Origin: an uncultured Bacteroides sp.
GTDB lineage: Bacteria > Bacteroidota > Bacteroidia > Bacteroidales > Bacteroidaceae
DNA: 64,000 bases
NCBI RefSeq assembly: GCF_959029255.1
Contig: NZ_CAUFUE010000026.1
Coordinates: 1 to 64,000 of the forward strand
Direction: 5' to 3'
Shown: positions 61,695 to 64,000 of the stretch, piece after piece
Layout: each line of letters opens with the position of its first letter
Numbering within the stretch: the first letter of the stretch is position 1
The notes under the pieces: generated by a model
What the model saw: the letters and a program-made list of their open reading frames with translations, nothing else
Told to the model about the DNA's origin: nothing
The model's database searches: none
Translations under genes and position numbers: made by a program

Positions 61695-62645
61695 ATGGCA
61701 CGAATCAAAAAACGGGGACTGGACTACTTCCCCATGAGCACAGACTTCATACACGACCGCATCGTGCGCCGCATCATGAAGCGCGAGGGGGATGGCGCGC
61801 TCTCCATCCTGATAGGCACGCTGTCGTACATCTACGCCGGTGAGGGGTACTATGTCCATGCCGACGGCCTTTTCTACGAGGACCTTTCCGCCTGCCTCTA
61901 CCAGCAGAGCGCCCAGGACGTGCGCCGCATCCTTGCCCTTGCGGTGGAGTACAGCATCTTCGACCCCGGGCTTTTCAGTAAATTCGGCATACTGACTTCC
62001 GCCGAAATCCAGAGCCAGTACCTTTTCAGTACGAAACGCCGCAAGAGTTCCGCCATAGAAACGGACTACCGGCTGACGGAAGCGGAGGAAGGGACGGAAG
62101 AAGAAGACGGCAATCCGTCTTCACCAAAGGACAACGTGTCCATACCGGGCGGAGACCTTTTCAATCCGGGAGAGGAGTATTCCGCTTACGGCTTCGAAGA
62201 TGTAACATTAACGCCCCTGAATGTAACATTAACGTCCCAAAATGTAACATCCGGTACACATAGCATAGCACAGCATAGCATAGCACAGGATAGCAAAGAA
62301 TACTCCCTCCTCAATAGTTCCCCCGAAACCGGAGGAACTCAGGACGCAGGCTGTGGACAGCCTGCGGAGGTGAAGGGGAAAGTTTCTATTCGCAAAGAGT
62401 GGACGCCTTCGGACATCGACCGCCTGCAACCTCCGCAGGACGGCGTAAACCGCAACCTGGAGGGGTTGAAGTACAACCTCCGTCAATTTGAAGTCCCCCT
62501 TCAAGAGCAGTACGCCGTCATCTTGAAAAGCAACTTCGGAGCCATCGGGCATCCCATGTGGCGGGGATTTGAGGCGTTGCGTACCAGTCACGGCAAGATA
62601 CGCCAGCCGGGCAAATACCTGCTGAGTTTGTGCAGAGGCAGGTAA
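61695..62645 (+). CDS. DUF4373 (Lin1244/Lin1753-like) replication-type protein
   Basis: The 316-residue protein starts MARIKKRGLDYFPMSTDFIH and continues YIYAGEGYYVHADGLFYEDL and SACLYQQSAQDVRRILAL. This is the N-terminal winged-helix style of the Lin1244/Lin1753 family found in phage and island replication modules. A low-complexity acidic linker (about 125-210) contains in-frame repeats (VTLTPLN/VTLTSQN and HSIAQ twice) that follow 21-nt and 15-nt DNA repeats. The C-terminal 80 residues (from IRKEWTPSDIDRL) are a helical domain. It probably helps initiate replication of an element; no partner helicase is seen in the window. Confidence 0.7.
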   Translation: MARIKKRGLDYFPMSTDFIHDRIVRRIMKREGDGALSILIGTLSYIYAGEGYYVHADGLFYEDLSACLYQQSAQDVRRILALAVEYSIFDPGLFSKFGILTSAEIQSQYLFSTKRRKSSAIETDYRLTEAEEGTEEEDGNPSSPKDNVSIPGGDLFNPGEEYSAYGFEDVTLTPLNVTLTSQNVTSGTHSIAQHSIAQDSKEYSLLNSSPETGGTQDAGCGQPAEVKGKVSIRKEWTPSDIDRLQPPQDGVNRNLEGLKYNLRQFEVPLQEQYAVILKSNFGAIGHPMWRGFEALRTSHGKIRQPGKYLLSLCRGR

Positions 62646-62648
62646 ATG

Positions 62649-62967
62649 ATAATTTACCGGCGTAGCGCCGGAGCAGGTTTTCCTTTCGGATGGGGTCTTT
62701 TCAGACGCGGATTTAGCGGATTAAGCGGATTAAGTTGATTAAGTTGATTTTTTACTTTGTTGCTACTCAAGAAAAAAATCTGCGTCATCTGTGTCATCTG
62801 CGTCTGAAAAATTAAAATCCGCTTAATCCGCTAAATCCGCGTCGAAAAAATTAAAACCTCTGTGACCTCTGTGTCCTCTGTGGTGAAAGAAAAATCACCA
62901 GTTGCATTTATATCAGTTGCGCTATTATCCGAAGGGAAACTTTGTTCCGGCGCTACGCCGGTAAATT
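62649..62967. repeat. Nested inverted-repeat module (22-bp outer, 28-bp inner arms)
   Basis: Outer arms 62649-62670 and 62946-62967 are perfect reverse complements (ACCGGCGTAGCGCCGG core). Inner arms 62704-62731 and 62816-62843 are also perfect (28 bp, GCGGATTTAGCGGATTAAGC core). Between and beside them are 9-bp tandem units such as ATCTGCGTC/ATCTGTGTC and CCTCTGTGA/CCTCTGTGT. No gene is seen in the 530-base gap. Confidence 0.92.
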
Positions 62968-63103
62968 CCCATTTACAGAACCATGCATCTCCCAAACGGG
63001 TTTTATTTCAATCTTTTGAAATTGTAAACGGTTAGTAACCAGGTGGAATACATTTCGTGAACAAAAACGGCATTTTTAATTTTCCCATGTACCGGGCAAG
63101 TCT

Positions 63104-63111
63104 TATATTTG
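63104..63111 (+). promoter_or_regulatory. -7 promoter element of the HU-like gene
   Basis: TATATTTG fits TAnnTTTG, 64 bases before the ATG at 63176. Confidence 0.65.
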
Positions 63112-63175
63112 CATTGTCATTAAGCTTAAGACACAAAATAAAACTATTACATTAACAATTTAAAAACTTATTAGT

Positions 63176-63667
63176 ATGCCAGTAATTTACAAAGGATTTC
63201 AATCCGTATTAGAAAACAAAGAAGGAAAAAAGTTATTCTATCCTCGTGTGGTATTGACGGGCAACGTCAGCACCGCGCAGATTGCAAAGGAGATATCAGA
63301 GTATTGTTCGCTCACACCGGGTGACACGAAGAACACCATCGACAACCTGATAAAAGTGCTTAGCACCCACTTGCAGGCCTCTGAGAGTGTCACCCTTGAC
63401 GGCCTTGGCACTTTCCGCATGGCGATGAAGTCCACGGGCAAAGGCGTGCCGACGGATGAGGAAGTTTCTGCCACGCAAGCCACCATCACCGTGCGCTTTC
63501 AGCCTGCCGTCACCCGCAATCTGAACCGCACCGTAGCCACCCGTTCCATGGTGACGGGCGTGAAGTGCGTCCGTCTGGATGCCGCTCCGGGCTCAGGAAA
63601 CGGCGGCGGAGGCGAAAACGGCTCGGGAGGAAGCGGTGAAGACCAGAACGAGAACCCGCTCGGCTGA
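63176..63667 (+). CDS. HU-family DNA-binding protein with Gly-rich tail
   Basis: The 163-residue protein has an HU/IHF-like domain (about 1-125): KLFYPRVVLTGNVSTAQIAK, SLTPGDTKNTIDNLIKVLST, SVTLDGLGTFRMAMKS and VRFQPAVTRNLNR. A flexible tail of Gly, Ser, Asn and Glu (from about 140) follows. In Bacteroides this type precedes the smalltalk gene, as here, and often an amidase. It probably bends or coats DNA; its specific job is unknown. It has its own promoter. Confidence 0.85.
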   Translation: MPVIYKGFQSVLENKEGKKLFYPRVVLTGNVSTAQIAKEISEYCSLTPGDTKNTIDNLIKVLSTHLQASESVTLDGLGTFRMAMKSTGKGVPTDEEVSATQATITVRFQPAVTRNLNRTVATRSMVTGVKCVRLDAAPGSGNGGGGENGSGGSGEDQNENPLG

Positions 63668-63823
63668 TTGTAGCGGGATGACCGGACAGGCCGGGGCAGG
63701 CACGTGACGCTGAAACGCAGGAAATGCGATAAAACACAGAAAGGCGCGACGAAATTCAACGAAATTCAACGAAACGCGACGCAACGCAACAGAGTGCAAT
63801 AAAGCGCAACGCAACACGACAAA

Positions 63824-63839
63824 AGTTTCTGCAGAAACT
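63824..63839. promoter_or_regulatory. 16-bp perfect palindrome
   Basis: AGTTTCTGCAGAAACT is a perfect palindrome in the gap between the HU-like and smalltalk genes, after a stretch of AACGCGACGC/AAATTCAACG micro-repeats. It could be an operator; no second copy was seen. Confidence 0.5.
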
Positions 63840-63876
63840 CTATTTACAATTCACAAAAACATCCATCACAAGCATC

Positions 63877-63915
63877 GCAAAGGAGGAGTTATCTCTTCTT
63901 TAGCCCCTCCTTTGC
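63877..63915. terminator. 10-bp hairpin before the smalltalk gene
   Basis: GCAAAGGAGG (63877-63886) pairs with CCTCCTTTGC (63906-63915). The right arm could also pair with the strong ribosome-binding site AAAGGAGG at 63941, so it may control translation rather than end transcription. Confidence 0.55.
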
Positions 63916-63959
63916 CTTGAAACTTGACTAAACTACCTTGAAAGGAGGTGTGAAAAACT

Positions 63960-64000
63960 ATGGCAATCAAGAAATCTGTTTGGGATATCATCCTGAAAGT
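63960..64000 (+). CDS. Smalltalk-type small protein, first 13 codons
   Basis: MAIKKSVWDIILK matches the start of the roughly 30-residue smalltalk proteins of Bacteroidales, a single basic start plus one hydrophobic helix, of unknown function. The gene runs off the window. It has a perfect Shine-Dalgarno stretch AAAGGAGGTG at 63941-63950, nine bases before the ATG. That is unusual for this lineage, where such sites are generally weak. The HU-like gene just upstream is its usual neighbour. Confidence 0.8.
   Translation, partial: MAIKKSVWDIILK

Overview
The window looks like chromosomal DNA of a gut Bacteroides or a close relative. The evidence is a SusC/SusD polysaccharide-utilisation locus (PUL) with a hybrid two-component regulator, promoters whose -7 element matches the Bacteroides consensus TAnnTTTG, and lineage-typical families: DUF3836, a GG-leader peptide of the Bacteroidales type, HU-like proteins with extra domains, VapE/BT4734, a smalltalk-type start, and DUF2264. 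No tRNA, rRNA or CRISPR array was seen.

Layout. 1-1,000: a toxin-antitoxin graveyard, with the end of a YafQ-like toxin, an antitoxin, and a RelE-like toxin reduced to its two ends. 1,071-4,198: DUF3836 protein and a GH89 alpha-N-acetylglucosaminidase. 4,300-6,480: HU-like winged-helix protein and a decayed VapE gene, remnants of a mobile island. 6,612-16,944: one minus-strand peptide operon. In transcription order it encodes a VKOR-thioredoxin fusion, a six-cysteine GG-leader precursor, a small plug-like protein, two TlpA-like thioredoxins, a LanC-like protein, a glycosyltransferase, a C39-peptidase ABC exporter and an HlyD adaptor. 17,284-20,232: a CPBP membrane protease and two tandem TraB/GumN genes, both frameshifted in a heptanucleotide repeat. 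The stretch from about 11 to 20.5 kb is visibly AT-rich.

20,536-26,146: core genes (methyltransferase, ftsX, DUF3098, uppP, truB, queA, folK) separated by short-motif repeats and fold-back sequences. 26,316-56,967: a roughly 31-kb PUL with a hybrid two-component regulator, GH2-like, double SGNH esterase, a multidomain TIM-barrel hydrolase, GH92, two S1 sulfatases, a GH88-DUF2264 fusion, SusC, SusD, GH43-like lipoprotein, two further DUF2264 proteins and GH105. Three promoters in it share an 11-bp box exactly 30 bp before the -7 TTTG, which suggests one regulator drives the locus. The enzyme set points to a sulfated, acylated glycan rich in uronate and mannose.

57,030-59,779: a secreted EEP-family hydrolase and metK behind a SAM-II-like riboswitch. 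60,122-64,000: an accessory module with a CI/LexA-like regulator, a six-unit 22-bp tandem array, a zinc-finger protein, a DUF4373-like protein, an HU-like protein and the start of a smalltalk gene.

The strongest leads are the six-cysteine peptide operon with its duplication scar, the two TraB genes with 3 and 1 copies of a 7-bp repeat where 2 would be in frame, the fixed-geometry operator of the PUL, three unrelated intergenic arrays that all have a 22-bp period, and the GH88-DUF2264 fusion in a locus with no visible lyase.
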